A stretch of 64,000 nucleotides of DNA from an uncultured Lachnospiraceae bacterium (lineage in GTDB: Bacteria > Bacillota > Clostridia > Lachnospirales > Lachnospiraceae), in NCBI GenBank assembly GCA_902767015.1, contig CACXFV010000116.1, forward strand, positions 32,184-96,183. Reading direction: 5' to 3'. The stretch's first letter is position 1; each line of letters starts with the position of its first letter. The notes under the pieces were generated by a model that searched no databases, had not been told where the DNA came from, and saw only the letters and a list, made by a program, of their open reading frames with translations. Both the position numbers and the translations under genes were made by a program. Of the stretch, positions 8,634 to 18,018 are shown one piece after another.

Positions 8634-9428
8634 ATGAAGATAGGATTTATTGGAATGGGAAACATGGGGTATGCCATGTTAAAAGGAGTATTAAATGTTG
8701 TTAAGAATACTGAGGTGGTTTTTTCTGATGTGAGCAAAGAAAGATGTGTGAAGGTCAGTGAAGAGACAGGTGTTCTCTCTGTAGATTCAAACGCAGAGTG
8801 TGCCAATAACGCCAAGTACCTGATTTTGGCTGTGAAGCCGCAGTATTATCCGGCAGTACTTAAGAATATTGAGAATGTGGTGAGACCGGATCATGTTATC
8901 ATTTCAATAGCACCGGGTATCACGATAGATTATCTCAAGAACATATTAGGCATAGATAAGAGAATTGTGCGCGCCATGCCGAATACACCGGCACTGATTG
9001 GCTGTGGAATGACCGGCATCTGCTATGAGGAACAGGAATTTGATTTTAATGAGCTGGAAATGATACGTAATATTTTCAGTTCTTTTGGAAGATACAAGCG
9101 TGTCGAGGAGAGACTGATGAGTGCGGTGACATGTGTCAGCGGAAGTTCTCCGGCATATGTATATATGTTTATTGAAGCACTTGCGGACAGTGCCGTGAAA
9201 TATGGAATACCGAGAGATATGGCATATGAGATGGCAGCACAGACGGTGATGGGAGCAGCGAAGATGGTGTTAGAGACAAAGGAGCATCCGGCAAGATTAA
9301 AGGATAATGTGTGTTCTCCGGCAGGAACTACCATTGCGGGGGTGTCGGCACTGGAAGAATATGGTTTTAGAAATGCGGTCATAAAGGCGTCAGATGAATG
9401 CTATCAAAAAGCAGAAGGATTAAAATAA
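8634..9428 (+). CDS. proC: Pyrroline-5-carboxylate reductase
   Basis: Last step of proline synthesis: reduces 1-pyrroline-5-carboxylate with NAD(P)H. The Rossmann loop GFIGMGNMG is at the N-terminus, and the C-terminal signature ending in LKDNVCSPAGTTIAGVSALEEYGFR is present. I chose the ATG at 8634 (264 residues), which has GGAAAGG about 10 bases upstream and begins exactly at the canonical MKIGFIG; a longer in-frame extension into the preceding gene has no support. It follows the aminotransferase by 43 bases. Confidence 0.94.
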   Translation: MKIGFIGMGNMGYAMLKGVLNVVKNTEVVFSDVSKERCVKVSEETGVLSVDSNAECANNAKYLILAVKPQYYPAVLKNIENVVRPDHVIISIAPGITIDYLKNILGIDKRIVRAMPNTPALIGCGMTGICYEEQEFDFNELEMIRNIFSSFGRYKRVEERLMSAVTCVSGSSPAYVYMFIEALADSAVKYGIPRDMAYEMAAQTVMGAAKMVLETKEHPARLKDNVCSPAGTTIAGVSALEEYGFRNAVIKASDECYQKAEGLK

Positions 9429-9483
9429 AATACGATAGAAAGGAAAATATACTCTATTGCAGAATCATCTGTAAGGATGTTAT

Positions 9484-10029
9484 ATGAGTGTGAGCATGGA
9501 AAAATTTGAGAGACTTGATAGGAAGCTTATGTATGAAGGTACGATTATAAGCATGTACAGAGACAGGGTTAAGGCATCAAATGGTAACATTTCTGATTAT
9601 GATTTCGTTGGACATAAGGGAGCATGTGCCGTCATCCCGATTACTGATGAGGGGAAAATTGTCTTAGTAAAACAGTGGCGTAATGCACTTGACAGATTTA
9701 CCTATGAGATACCTGCAGGAGGACTGAACGGGAAGGACGAGCCGATGATGGTAGGGGCAGCACGGGAGCTGGAAGAGGAAACAGGCTACAAATCAGAAAA
9801 GCTTGAGTTCCTGTTATCCCTTAGAACTACAGTGGCATTCTGTAATGAGAGAATCGATGTTTTTGTGGCAAGGGAGCTCAAGAAAACGGAGCAGAAGCTT
9901 GACGAAGATGAAGATATAGAAGTGTACGAATTTGAACTTTCAAAGCTGCTTGACATGATTAAAGAGGGAACACTTCAGGATTCTAAGACGGTATCGGCGA
10001 TTCTCGCCTATCAGTCGTTTTATCGGTAA
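9484..10029 (+). CDS. Nudix hydrolase, ADP-ribose pyrophosphatase type
   Basis: Hydrolyses nucleoside diphosphate-linked compounds, in this subgroup usually ADP-ribose to AMP and ribose-5-phosphate. The complete Nudix box G-x5-E-x7-REUxEExGU is readable, from GLNGKDE to RELEEETGY at about residues 80-101. The N-terminal beta-rich part (YDFVGHKGACAVIPIT) matches NudF proteins. AAGGA lies 6 bases before the ATG. The order nudix, spoIIM-like, xerD matches nudF-spoIIM-ripX of B. subtilis. Confidence 0.85.
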   Translation: MSVSMEKFERLDRKLMYEGTIISMYRDRVKASNGNISDYDFVGHKGACAVIPITDEGKIVLVKQWRNALDRFTYEIPAGGLNGKDEPMMVGAARELEEETGYKSEKLEFLLSLRTTVAFCNERIDVFVARELKKTEQKLDEDEDIEVYEFELSKLLDMIKEGTLQDSKTVSAILAYQSFYR

Positions 10030-10047
10030 ATTGCCTGTTATGATTGC

Positions 10048-10242
10048 AACCGGGTATTCGGTTTAGTGAGGGTTCCAGTATGCGTAGATTCAGCATTTTT
10101 GCAGGAATTAGCGATTTGTCTGAGTGATAAATTGATAAATGATAAAAGAACAGGTAGTCATATACTGCCTGAGATGGACATATATTTCTATAGGGGGCAC
10201 CGACGTGAATCCACCGGTAACCAATGGCATGTCGGTACTGCC
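10048..10242. other. Hairpin-rich intergenic segment, function unknown
   Basis: Between the Nudix gene and the spoIIM-like gene three stem-loops can be drawn: AACCG/CGGTT (10048-10063), CAGGTAG/CTGCCTG (10151-10171) and a long one joining ACCGAC (10199-10204) to GTCGGT (10231-10236), extended by GGC/GCC. No convincing gene is present; a 61-codon frame at 10066 lacks family resemblance. It could be a leader RNA of the downstream gene. Confidence 0.3.
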
Positions 10243-10273
10243 ACGCAGTAAAGCGATAGGGAGGAAATAAGAG

Positions 10274-10828
10274 ATGGAGGTCTATACTTCAGAGGCAGTT
10301 TATGTACGACCGGACAAAAAAAGAGTGGGGATGCTTTTGTTTTTTTTGTGTGGTGTTGTGAGCGGAACATTGATTTTTAACAGTCTGGGATTTAATGAGC
10401 AGACAAGACTGATGATTTATTCAGATTATATTGCTCGGAGAATTAAGTTAGATAATATCAATAAATTATCATTATTTCGGTATATCATTGCCTATCGCTT
10501 TAAGGAATTTGTCATACTGATTATTCTTGGCATGACGAGGTACAGGTATGTATTTCACATGGGGTATGTATTCTATCAGGGTGTGAAAAATGCAGCACTG
10601 TTATGTCTCGTCACGGTCATTAAGGGGAAAATGGCAATATTATATTTTTTCTCCTTAGTATTTCCACAGATGATTGTGTACATATTTCTGATTTGTTATA
10701 TTATAAAGATATTTGATTTTGAAAATTTATACAGAAGAATAGAGAAGGTAAAAAGCATTGCATTGATTATTGTATTATTCTTTGTGATGTGTCTGCTTGA
10801 GGCATTTGTGAATCCGTTATTGTTGTGA
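10274..10828 (+). CDS. spoIIM: SpoIIM-like sporulation membrane protein
   Basis: Polytopic membrane protein of 184 residues that fits the SpoIIM (DUF95) family, a subunit of the complex that remodels the septum during engulfment. Visible features are a first helix with LFFLCGVVSGTLIFNSLG, a second around FVILIILGM, FSLVFPQMIVYIFLICYI and a last helix ending LLEAFVNPLLL; B. subtilis SpoIIM has the same pattern and also ends in EA-x3-P. GGGAGGA lies upstream of the ATG. Position between a Nudix gene and xerD supports the call. The sequence is diverged, so the name rests partly on synteny. Confidence 0.72.
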   Translation: MEVYTSEAVYVRPDKKRVGMLLFFLCGVVSGTLIFNSLGFNEQTRLMIYSDYIARRIKLDNINKLSLFRYIIAYRFKEFVILIILGMTRYRYVFHMGYVFYQGVKNAALLCLVTVIKGKMAILYFFSLVFPQMIVYIFLICYIIKIFDFENLYRRIEKVKSIALIIVLFFVMCLLEAFVNPLLL

Positions 10829-10881
10829 TGGCGGAAATGAACAGATGAACCGGGCTGTTGTTGAAAGGGTGGAAGAAGGTT

Positions 10882-11769
10882 ATGGAAGAAACGATTAATC
10901 AGTATATTGCTTTTATGCGCGATATTAAGAATGTTTCTGAGAATACCGCAATTTCGTATAAACGTGATTTGATGAAAATGTGTAAGTATTTTGCAGAGCA
11001 TGGAATCGACTCAGAGGATAAGGTGACTGCCACCAATATGAATACCTATATTTTGTGGCTCGAAAAATCGGGTTGTGCTACGGCAACGATTTCGAGGTAT
11101 ATTGCTGCCATGAAGTCTTATTTTCATTATTTGCAGCAAATGGGACGGATTACAGAGGATCCGACGATACTGATTAAGAGTCCTGTTCCTGACAAAAAAA
11201 GTCCGAAGGTACTGAATATCGGACAAGTGGACAGGCTGTTGAGCCAGCCGTCGGATACAAGCAGCAAGGGTATCAGGGATAAGGCAATGTTAGAGCTCTT
11301 GTATGCAACCGGCATAAGAGTGACAGAGCTGATTAGTATTAAGCTTGAGGATATCAATCTTGAACTGGGTTATCTCATTGTTGGCAGTGACAAGACAAAA
11401 GAGAGAGTGATTCCTTTTGGCGATTCGGCGAGACGGGCGGTATATCGCTATATGTCAGAATCAAGAGATAAACTGTTAAAGGAAAAGAGCAGCGATTTAT
11501 TGTTTATTAACTGTTCGGGAAAATCCATGAGTCGTCAGGGCTTCTGGAAGATTATTAAGGGTTACGGCGAGCAGGCCGGCATCAGTGAAGAAATTACACC
11601 ACATACCTTAAGACATTCTTTTGCCATACATATGGTGGAAAATGGGGCGAATCTGGAAGCTGTTCGTGAAATGATGGGACATTCTGTTTTGGCTACGACG
11701 CAGATGTATGTCAATATGAAGCAGGCAAGTCTGAGTACGGAATATAAAAAAGCGCATCCCAGACAATAA
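10882..11769 (+). CDS. xerD: Site-specific tyrosine recombinase XerD
   Basis: Resolves chromosome dimers at dif together with XerC. The N-terminal SAM-like core-binding domain starts MEETINQYIAFMRDIKNVSENT. The catalytic domain shows the Arg in GIRVTELI, the Lys in DKTKERVIPFG, HTLRHSFAIHM, the H of MMGH and the nucleophile Tyr in TTQMYVNM. From the ATG at 10882 it is 295 residues, the same as XerD proteins; an upstream in-frame TTG at 10858 would add eight residues without family support. A strong bidirectional terminator follows. Confidence 0.9.
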   Translation: MEETINQYIAFMRDIKNVSENTAISYKRDLMKMCKYFAEHGIDSEDKVTATNMNTYILWLEKSGCATATISRYIAAMKSYFHYLQQMGRITEDPTILIKSPVPDKKSPKVLNIGQVDRLLSQPSDTSSKGIRDKAMLELLYATGIRVTELISIKLEDINLELGYLIVGSDKTKERVIPFGDSARRAVYRYMSESRDKLLKEKSSDLLFINCSGKSMSRQGFWKIIKGYGEQAGISEEITPHTLRHSFAIHMVENGANLEAVREMMGHSVLATTQMYVNMKQASLSTEYKKAHPRQ

Positions 11770-11805
11770 AAAAAGTGTGTTTTAGTAGAACACACTTTTT
11801 TATTG
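11764..11805. terminator. Bidirectional intrinsic terminator between xerD and aroF
   Basis: A 13-bp perfect stem (11769-11781 with 11789-11801, loop TTAGTAG) is bounded by A-run and T-run, so it can end transcription from both converging genes. Confidence 0.85.
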
Positions 11806-11838
11806 TCGTGGGTATTGAAAACAATAATATCAAAGATG

Positions 11839-12870
11839 TTATGATAAGAGCTCTGCAATATCCAATATTAACTTTTCGGATTGTTCCCAGCCAAGGCATG
11901 GATCTGTGATAGATTTTCCGTATACATGCTCTCCCACCTTCTGTGCGCCGGGTTCTATGTAGCTTTCAATCATCAATCCTTTGACAAACTGATTAATATC
12001 ACCGGAATGTCTCTTGCTGTGAAGCACCTCTTTTGAAATTCGGATTTGCTCAATGTACTGCTTTGCAGAATTAGAGTGGTTGCAATCCACGATGACTGCA
12101 GGATTCTTGAGTTCTAACTCGCCATACATATCAAAAAGTCTTATCAGGTCTTCGTAGTGATAATTCGGAATACACTGACCATGCTTGTTCACAGCGCCTC
12201 TTAGAATCGTGTGTGTCAGTTCATTGCCATCTGTCTTTACCTCATAGCCTCTATAGATAAAGGTATGACCGGACTGTGCTGCAATGACAGAATTGAGCAT
12301 TACAGAGAAATCGCCGCTTGTAGGATTCTTCATGCCGGCAGGGATATCCATTCCGCTTACAGTTAATCTGTGCTGCTGATCTTCAACAGAACGCGCCCCT
12401 ATCGCTACATAGGATAAAATATCAGAAAAATAGCGGTAATTTTCAGGGTAAAGCATCTCATCGGCAGCGGTCAGTCCGGTTTCGTTGAGAACTCTGATAT
12501 GCATCTTACGAATGGCGGTCAGTCCGGCTGCTAAATCCGGTTTCTTTTCAGGATCAGGCTGATGAAGCATTCCTTTATACCCCATACCGGTTGTTCTCGG
12601 TTTGTTCGTATAAATTCTTGGTATTATGATAATTTTATCACTTACTTTCTCCTGCACCTTTGACAGGCGTGTCACATAATCTGTCACAGCATCTTCGTTG
12701 TCAGCGGAGCAGGGACCTATTACTAATAAAAACTTATCAGATTCACCTGTAAAGACTTTTTTAATCATGTCATCTCTGTCTGCTTTTAATTTTACAAGGT
12801 TTTCTGGTAAAGGAAATTCTTCTTTGATTTCAGCAGGAGTTGGCATTTTTCTTAGAAATTCAAAACTCAT
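11839..12870 (-). CDS. aroF: 3-deoxy-7-phosphoheptulonate (DAHP) synthase, class I-alpha
   Basis: Condenses phosphoenolpyruvate and erythrose-4-phosphate, the entry step of aromatic amino acid synthesis. Family motifs are LVIGPCSADNEDAV, IPRIYTNKPRTTGMGYKGM, GARSVEDQQHR and VDCNHSNSAKQ. The 343 residues and the N-terminal extension place it with the E. coli AroF/G/H group; which amino acid feeds back on it cannot be told. GGAGG stands 8 bases before the ATG at 12870. A promoter and a roughly 110-base leader precede it. The leader contains a possible 21-codon peptide whose stop overlaps the aroF start. Confidence 0.92.
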   Translation of the reverse strand: MSFEFLRKMPTPAEIKEEFPLPENLVKLKADRDDMIKKVFTGESDKFLLVIGPCSADNEDAVTDYVTRLSKVQEKVSDKIIIIPRIYTNKPRTTGMGYKGMLHQPDPEKKPDLAAGLTAIRKMHIRVLNETGLTAADEMLYPENYRYFSDILSYVAIGARSVEDQQHRLTVSGMDIPAGMKNPTSGDFSVMLNSVIAAQSGHTFIYRGYEVKTDGNELTHTILRGAVNKHGQCIPNYHYEDLIRLFDMYGELELKNPAVIVDCNHSNSAKQYIEQIRISKEVLHSKRHSGDINQFVKGLMIESYIEPGAQKVGEHVYGKSITDPCLGWEQSEKLILDIAELLS

Positions 12871-12897
12871 GTATGTGTCCTCCGTAAAAATTGATAT

Positions 12898-12928
12898 GAA
12901 AGGAAACGAATTGATTCATTTCCTTTTG
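12898..12928 (-). other. Leader hairpin upstream of aroF
   Basis: AAAGGAAA and TTTCCTTT, then GAAT and ATTC, pair around a two-base loop with one mismatch. It lies between promoter and start codon on the minus strand. There is no U-run after it, so it is not a plain terminator; it may affect translation. Confidence 0.35.
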
Positions 12929-12983
12929 CCATGATTGCGAGTCGCCGAAAGCACCATTCTATCGCAACCGTGTGCACACGCAA

Positions 12984-13012
12984 ATTATAATATAATATCT
13001 GAAAAAAAACAA
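12984..13012 (-). promoter_or_regulatory. Predicted sigma-A promoter of aroF
   Basis: Minus strand TTGTTT (13007-13012), 17-base spacer, perfect TATAAT (12984-12989). Confidence 0.6.
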
Positions 13013-13031
13013 CTTAAAAATCTATAAACAC

Positions 13032-13061
13032 TTGTTGCATGAGCTTCTAAAATGGTATAAT
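13032..13061 (+). promoter_or_regulatory. Predicted promoter of deoB-pdp
   Basis: TTGTTG (13032-13037), 18-base spacer, TATAAT (13056-13061), followed by an excellent ribosome site AAAGGAGG before deoB. Confidence 0.55.
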
Positions 13062-13089
13062 AATTAAAAAAGGGAAAGGAGGTTTTGAT

Positions 13090-14283
13090 ATGAGTGACAA
13101 GAAAAAAATAGAAAGGGTAATATGGATCGTGTTAGACAGTGTAGGAATGGGGGAGGCACCGGATGCGGCCGATTTCGATGATGTCGGAACAAATACCATC
13201 GGGCATGTCGCGCAAAAGCATGGAGGACTTCATCTTCCTAATATGGTAAAGCTCGGCATAGGTAATATTGACGGAATGCGTTATCTGGACAGATGTGACA
13301 ATCCGACAGGCTGCTATGGAAAAATGAGAGAGAAATCTAATGGAAAGGATACCACGATAGGACATTGGGAGATGACGGGAATCTATTCGCCTAAAAGATT
13401 TCCTACTTATCCTGACGGATTTCCGGCTGAAATCATTGATGAACTGATTGTCACAGCAAAGCTTCCGGGGATTCTCGGCAACAAGGTGGCATCAGGAACA
13501 GAGATTATCAAAGAGCTTGGCGATGAGCATATGGCAACGAAAAAGCCTATTGTGTATACCTCAGCAGACAGTGTTTTCCAGATTGCCTGTCATGAAGAAA
13601 TATATCCGCCGCAAAAGTTATATGAACTGTGCCAAACGGCAAGACAGATACTCTGCGGTGAAAATGAAGTGGCAAGAGTGATTGCAAGACCATTTATTGG
13701 TAATAATGCTAAAGAGGGATTTACAAGAACTGCTAACAGACGTGATTTTTCCAAGAAACCCAGCGAGGATAACCTTTTGGGAAGGATGAAAAAATCAGGA
13801 CAAAATGTGGCAGGTGTCGGTAAGATAGAAGATATTTTTGCGGGAGTGGGTATCACACATTCCGTCCACACAAAAGATAATATGGATGGAATGGATAAAA
13901 CCCTTGAATATATGGATACAATAGAAAAGGGGCTGATTTTCACCAATCTGGTGGAATTTGACTCGAAGTGGGGACATCGGAATGATTATGAGGGATATGC
14001 CAATGGTCTTGAGGCGTTTGATAAAAGGCTGATAGAGGTACTTGATAAAATGAGGGAGACGGATCTGTTGATGATTGATGCCGACCATGGTTGTGATCCG
14101 ACGACGAAGGGAACAGATCACACAAGGGAATTTGTTCCACTTTTAGTCTATGGCAAAGGAATCAGGCAGAACATCAATCTTGGTACAAGGCAGAGCTTTG
14201 CCGATGCCGGAGAGACGGTGGCGCAAATATTTGGCGTAGGACCGCTTCCTCTGGGAACAGGTTTTTTGGCGGAAATTATGTAA
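13090..14283 (+). CDS. deoB: Phosphopentomutase
   Basis: Interconverts (deoxy)ribose-1-phosphate and -5-phosphate in nucleoside salvage; metal-dependent alkaline phosphatase superfamily. The start [18 protein letters not shown] holds the metal-binding Asp. [12 protein letters not shown] contains the phosphorylated threonine region, and [18 protein letters not shown] near residue 330 gives the C-terminal metal site. The 397 residues are normal. AAAGGAGG lies 7 bases before the ATG. It pairs with pdp 19 bases downstream, a common nucleoside catabolic unit (drm-pupG in B. subtilis). Confidence 0.95.
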   Translation: MSDKKKIERVIWIVLDSVGMGEAPDAADFDDVGTNTIGHVAQKHGGLHLPNMVKLGIGNIDGMRYLDRCDNPTGCYGKMREKSNGKDTTIGHWEMTGIYSPKRFPTYPDGFPAEIIDELIVTAKLPGILGNKVASGTEIIKELGDEHMATKKPIVYTSADSVFQIACHEEIYPPQKLYELCQTARQILCGENEVARVIARPFIGNNAKEGFTRTANRRDFSKKPSEDNLLGRMKKSGQNVAGVGKIEDIFAGVGITHSVHTKDNMDGMDKTLEYMDTIEKGLIFTNLVEFDSKWGHRNDYEGYANGLEAFDKRLIEVLDKMRETDLLMIDADHGCDPTTKGTDHTREFVPLLVYGKGIRQNINLGTRQSFADAGETVAQIFGVGPLPLGTGFLAEIM

Positions 14284-14302
14284 TATAGAAATGAGGATTA
14301 GT

Positions 14303-15628
14303 ATGAGAATATACGATATTATTGCAAAGAAACGAGACGGATTTGAACTCTCGAAGGAAGAAATAGAATATTTTGTCAATGGATTTACTGACGGTGAGAT
14401 ACCCGATTATCAGATATCGTCACTTTTGATGGCAATCTATTTTTCGGGAATGAATGACACGGAGACATTGAATCTCACGATGGCAATGGCAAATAGTGGT
14501 GATATTCTTGATTTGTCTGCTATATCAGGTGTTAAAGTTGATAAGCACAGTACGGGCGGAGTGGGCGACAAGACTTCCCTTGTTATTGCGCCCATGGTGG
14601 CAGCCCTTGGTGTGCCGGTGGCTAAGATGTCAGGCAGGGGACTGGGGCACACAGGGGGTACCATTGATAAGCTGGAGAGTATACCGGGATTTTCAACGAT
14701 TCTCTCCAAGGAGCAGTTTATAGAGAATGTCAACACTATCAGGCTGGCGTTGGTAGGACAGACGGCGAATCTGGCACCGGCAGATAAAAAATTATATGCA
14801 CTCAGGGACGTGACAGCGACAGTGGACAATATGTCTCTCATTGCCAGCAGTATTATGAGTAAAAAACTGGCTTCTGGTGCGGATGCCATAGTGCTGGATG
14901 TAAAGACAGGAAGCGGCGCTTTTATGAGAAATGAGGATGATGCCCTGCTGTTGGCAAGAGAGATGGTCAATATCGGGAATGGCGCCGGCAGAAATACCAT
15001 TGCAGTTGTTACTAACATGGAGGAGCCCCTTGGCAATGCGGTGGGAAATGCTCTTGAGGTAAAGGAGGTTATTGACACACTGAAGGGAAACGGCCCGAAG
15101 GACTTGCTCTCTGTATCACTGGTACTTGGCAGCTATATGTTATTATTGGCAGGAAGAACAGATAGTGTGGAATCGGCCATGGATATGTTGTTAAAGACGA
15201 TTGAGGATGGCAGTGCCCTGCGAAAATTCAGAGAGTTTATAGAAGCGCAGGGAGGAAAGGGAGAAGTTATTGATAATACGGAGCTTCTCCCAAAGGCGAA
15301 GATTGTGATGAAGGTTACCGCTGTACAGAATGGATTTGTGAAGGCAATAGACGCCAGACAGGTAGGAAGGGCATCTCTTGCGCTGGGAGGCGGCAGAGAG
15401 ACGAAAGAGAGTGTTATTGATCCGGCGGTTGGAATTGTTTTGCATAAAAAGGTGGGAGACAGCATTTTGAAGGAAGAAGTGCTTGCCACCATCTATGCCA
15501 ATGATACGGAACAGTTAAAGCAGGCAGACGAGCTATTGCAGCAGGCGTTCGAATTGTCGGAAAAGCCTGTCGAGCAACAGCAGTTAATCAAGTGGGTGGT
15601 TTCTAAAAGCGGGGTTGAGAAGGTGTAG
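14303..15628 (+). CDS. pdp: Pyrimidine-nucleoside phosphorylase
   Basis: Phosphorolyses uridine, deoxyuridine and thymidine, delivering (deoxy)ribose-1-phosphate to Deo[14 protein letters not shown] starts the helical domain. The phosphate-binding signature [13 protein letters not shown] and [17 protein letters not shown] are clear. The ATG at 14303 (441 residues) has GAGG 6 bases upstream and begins at the usual family start; a longer frame from 14291 would add four residues without a site. No terminator follows directly; the hairpin cluster downstream may end the transcript. Confidence 0.94.
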   Translation: MRIYDIIAKKRDGFELSKEEIEYFVNGFTDGEIPDYQISSLLMAIYFSGMNDTETLNLTMAMANSGDILDLSAISGVKVDKHSTGGVGDKTSLVIAPMVAALGVPVAKMSGRGLGHTGGTIDKLESIPGFSTILSKEQFIENVNTIRLALVGQTANLAPADKKLYALRDVTATVDNMSLIASSIMSKKLASGADAIVLDVKTGSGAFMRNEDDALLLAREMVNIGNGAGRNTIAVVTNMEEPLGNAVGNALEVKEVIDTLKGNGPKDLLSVSLVLGSYMLLLAGRTDSVESAMDMLLKTIEDGSALRKFREFIEAQGGKGEVIDNTELLPKAKIVMKVTAVQNGFVKAIDARQVGRASLALGGGRETKESVIDPAVGIVLHKKVGDSILKEEVLATIYANDTEQLKQADELLQQAFELSEKPVEQQQLIKWVVSKSGVEKV

Positions 15629-15762
15629 CGCAACCGGTCCGAACGTGACCTGAATAGTTACTATTTTGCGAAGAAAATTTTGTACAGGTTATGGACTTTG
15701 AATATAAAATGTGCTAAACTGTCCTAAGCTTTGAAAGTCGTTTAATGAGGTAAAGTGTGAAA

Positions 15763-15945
15763 AATACTTCTAAGGCGTCAAATGACGCCGCCTAAGAAGT
15801 ATTAGATTTTCAAACAGAAGAATGTCTCTGAGAGCCATTCTTCATTTACTGTTTGTGCCGCCTGCGGCGGCATGTTTGGAAGTTTGAAAGTTTTACTTTC
15901 AAACTTTTTATTGGCGACAGTATCGAAACAAAGCTTTGCTTTGTT
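15763..15945. repeat. Cluster of five consecutive inverted repeats
   Basis: The 349-base gap between pdp and the LTA-synthase-like gene holds five stem-loops: 15763-15803 (AATACTTCT/AGAAGTATT around GGCGTCA/TGACGCC), 15811-15855 (CAAACAG/CTGTTTG around AAGAATG/CATTCTT), 15857-15871 (GCCGCC/GGCGGC), 15880-15906 (12 bp) and 15927-15945 (AACAAAGC/GCTTTGTT). It resembles a mosaic palindromic repeat or a multi-hairpin RNA. No gene is evident in the gap. Confidence 0.6.
15880..15909 (+). terminator. Probable intrinsic terminator after pdp
   Basis: Perfect 12-bp stem (15880-15891 with 15895-15906), three-base loop, then a T-run. It is one member of the hairpin cluster. Confidence 0.6.
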
Positions 15946-15977
15946 AGCATGGCTTGCGATATGCAGGAGGTGAAAAA

Positions 15978-17996
15978 ATGAAAAAGTTAAAAGAATTGTG
16001 GACAAATAAAATATATAGAAGAAACATATTTCAATTTCTTCTTCTTCCTATCTTGATAGAGCTTGCGATTGAGATGCTTAACAGAGTTTCGATAATAGAG
16101 GGCATAAAATTTATGTTCCTGCATCCGGTTCCGTTCTTCTGTAACATGATGTTTATACAGGTTTCGCTCTGCGTGGGTTTGCTGGTGAAAAAGAGAGTAT
16201 TCTATATTTCGTTTGTCTCCAGCATCTGGATGATTTTTGGAATAACGAATGGTGTTTTGTTAAATGTGAGGGTTACGCCGTTCAATGCCACAGATTTAAG
16301 ACTTATCGATACGGCAAGAACCATTCTTGACCAGTATTTTACGCCTTTTCTGATTACCCTGACGGCTGTCGCCATATGTGCTGTTGTCGTGATTCTGATT
16401 ATTCTGTTTATAAAGGCGCCGAAGATAGAGTATAAGATTAATTATTGGAAGAATTTGATTCTTGTGGGAATCTCGGCATTAGTCTGTGTGGTCAGTCTGA
16501 ATGTGGCGATGGAGACAGGTTTTCTTGCCAGTAAGTTTACCAATCTTACGATAGCCTATAGAAGCTATGGATTCGTTTATTGCTTTGGTTCAGGTTTATT
16601 TAACAGTGGTGTGAGAAAGCCGGAGGATTATTCAGAGGACAGAATTGACGAGATATTAGAGAAAATTAAGCAGGAGAAGGGTGAATTTCCGACACATTCA
16701 GCCGAGAAGGATCATGTCAGTAAGACACCTAATATTATTTTTCTGCAGTTGGAGTCCTTTTTTGACATCAATAAGGCAGAAAAGATACAGTTTTCGGAAG
16801 ATCCGATACCTAATTTTAACAGGTTGAAAAAGGAGTATACCTCGGGATTTCTCAATGTATTTAATGTGGGCTATGGAACCTGTAATACAGAGTTTGAGAT
16901 TATGACCAGTATGAATCTGGAGGATTTCGGACCGGGTGAGATACCATATAAGTCAATTTTGACGAGCACCGTGTGTGAAAGTGTAGCATTTGATCTGAAA
17001 GAGTATGGGTATTCCACCCATGTCATCCATAATAATGATGCTACTTTTTATTCGAGAAAATCGGTATTCCCGAATATCGGTATGGATACTTTTACTTCTG
17101 TCGAATATATGAATATAGAGGAATTTACCTATGAGGGATGGGCAAAGGACAAGTACCTTACGAATGAGATTATCAAGACATTAAAGAGTACCAAAGAGCA
17201 GGATTATATTTATACCATTTCCGTGCAGGGACATGGAAGCTACCCCACAAATGCAGTTCTTGAAGATCCTGTTATTAAAGTAGTGGGTGGTATAGAGAAT
17301 GAGGGACGGAAAAATGCAATTGAATATTATGCAAATCAGATTCATGAGATGGATGACTTTATTGTGGAGCTGATTGATGCATTGGAGGATTTGGGAGAGG
17401 ATACCATCCTTGTTATGTATGGTGACCATCTGCCGGGACTTGGCTTTTCAGAGGAGGAGCTTACAAATAAGTCGCTTTATCAGACAGAGTATATTATATG
17501 GAATAATATCGGACTTGCCAAAGAGGATGAAGACATAAGGACATACCGGTTATCGCCAAAGGTGCTTAAGTCCTTGGGAATGACAGCGGGTGTCATTAAC
17601 AAATATCATCAGGAATACGGAGAGAATGAAGAATACTTAAGTGGTCTTCAGAATCTTGAGTATGATATTCTTTATGGTGATCAGATTGCCTACGGCGGTG
17701 TCAGTCCGTATGTTGCGACAGACATGAAAATGGGAGTGGAAGAGATTACGATATCCAGAATTAGTCCGGTGAAGATTGACGGAGAGAATTATGTGGAGAT
17801 TATCGGTGAGAATTTTACAAAGTCAAGCAAAGTGATGGTAAATGGAGACGATTATGACACATCCTTTGTTGATTCCGGAACTTTGCGGATTAAATATGAC
17901 AAGTTAAAATCCCTTGATTCCTTTGTGGTAAATCAGGTCGATAAGGATAACGGTTACGTCATCAGCTCTACAAAAGAGTGCCTGTATTACTCATAA
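15978..17996 (+). CDS. LTA synthase family sulfatase with C-terminal TIG-like domain
   Basis: Membrane phosphoglycerol transferase-like protein that would polymerise glycerol-phosphate from phosphatidylglycerol outside the membrane. About five hydrophobic helices occupy residues 15-185. The extracellular sulfatase domain starts NIIFLQLESFFDI (about residue 250), with the probable nucleophile Thr in GYGTCNTEFEIMTSMN, then HVIHNNDATFYSR and MYGDHLPGLG. After about residue 580 an extra segment (ISPVKIDGENYVEIIGENF, then KVMVNGDD) resembles an IPT/TIG immunoglobulin-like fold. The ATG at 15978 has AGGAGG 7 bases upstream; 672 residues. True substrate is inferred. Confidence 0.82.
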   Translation: MKKLKELWTNKIYRRNIFQFLLLPILIELAIEMLNRVSIIEGIKFMFLHPVPFFCNMMFIQVSLCVGLLVKKRVFYISFVSSIWMIFGITNGVLLNVRVTPFNATDLRLIDTARTILDQYFTPFLITLTAVAICAVVVILIILFIKAPKIEYKINYWKNLILVGISALVCVVSLNVAMETGFLASKFTNLTIAYRSYGFVYCFGSGLFNSGVRKPEDYSEDRIDEILEKIKQEKGEFPTHSAEKDHVSKTPNIIFLQLESFFDINKAEKIQFSEDPIPNFNRLKKEYTSGFLNVFNVGYGTCNTEFEIMTSMNLEDFGPGEIPYKSILTSTVCESVAFDLKEYGYSTHVIHNNDATFYSRKSVFPNIGMDTFTSVEYMNIEEFTYEGWAKDKYLTNEIIKTLKSTKEQDYIYTISVQGHGSYPTNAVLEDPVIKVVGGIENEGRKNAIEYYANQIHEMDDFIVELIDALEDLGEDTILVMYGDHLPGLGFSEEELTNKSLYQTEYIIWNNIGLAKEDEDIRTYRLSPKVLKSLGMTAGVINKYHQEYGENEEYLSGLQNLEYDILYGDQIAYGGVSPYVATDMKMGVEEITISRISPVKIDGENYVEIIGENFTKSSKVMVNGDDYDTSFVDSGTLRIKYDKLKSLDSFVVNQVDKDNGYVISSTKECLYYS

Positions 17997-18018
17997 AGAA
18001 GTTTTCATAATCTCTTGC

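Noticed and set aside
10066-10251. 61-codon frame between the Nudix and spoIIM-like genes
   Set aside because: No ribosome site, no recognisable family, and it runs through the three hairpins; treated as non-coding.
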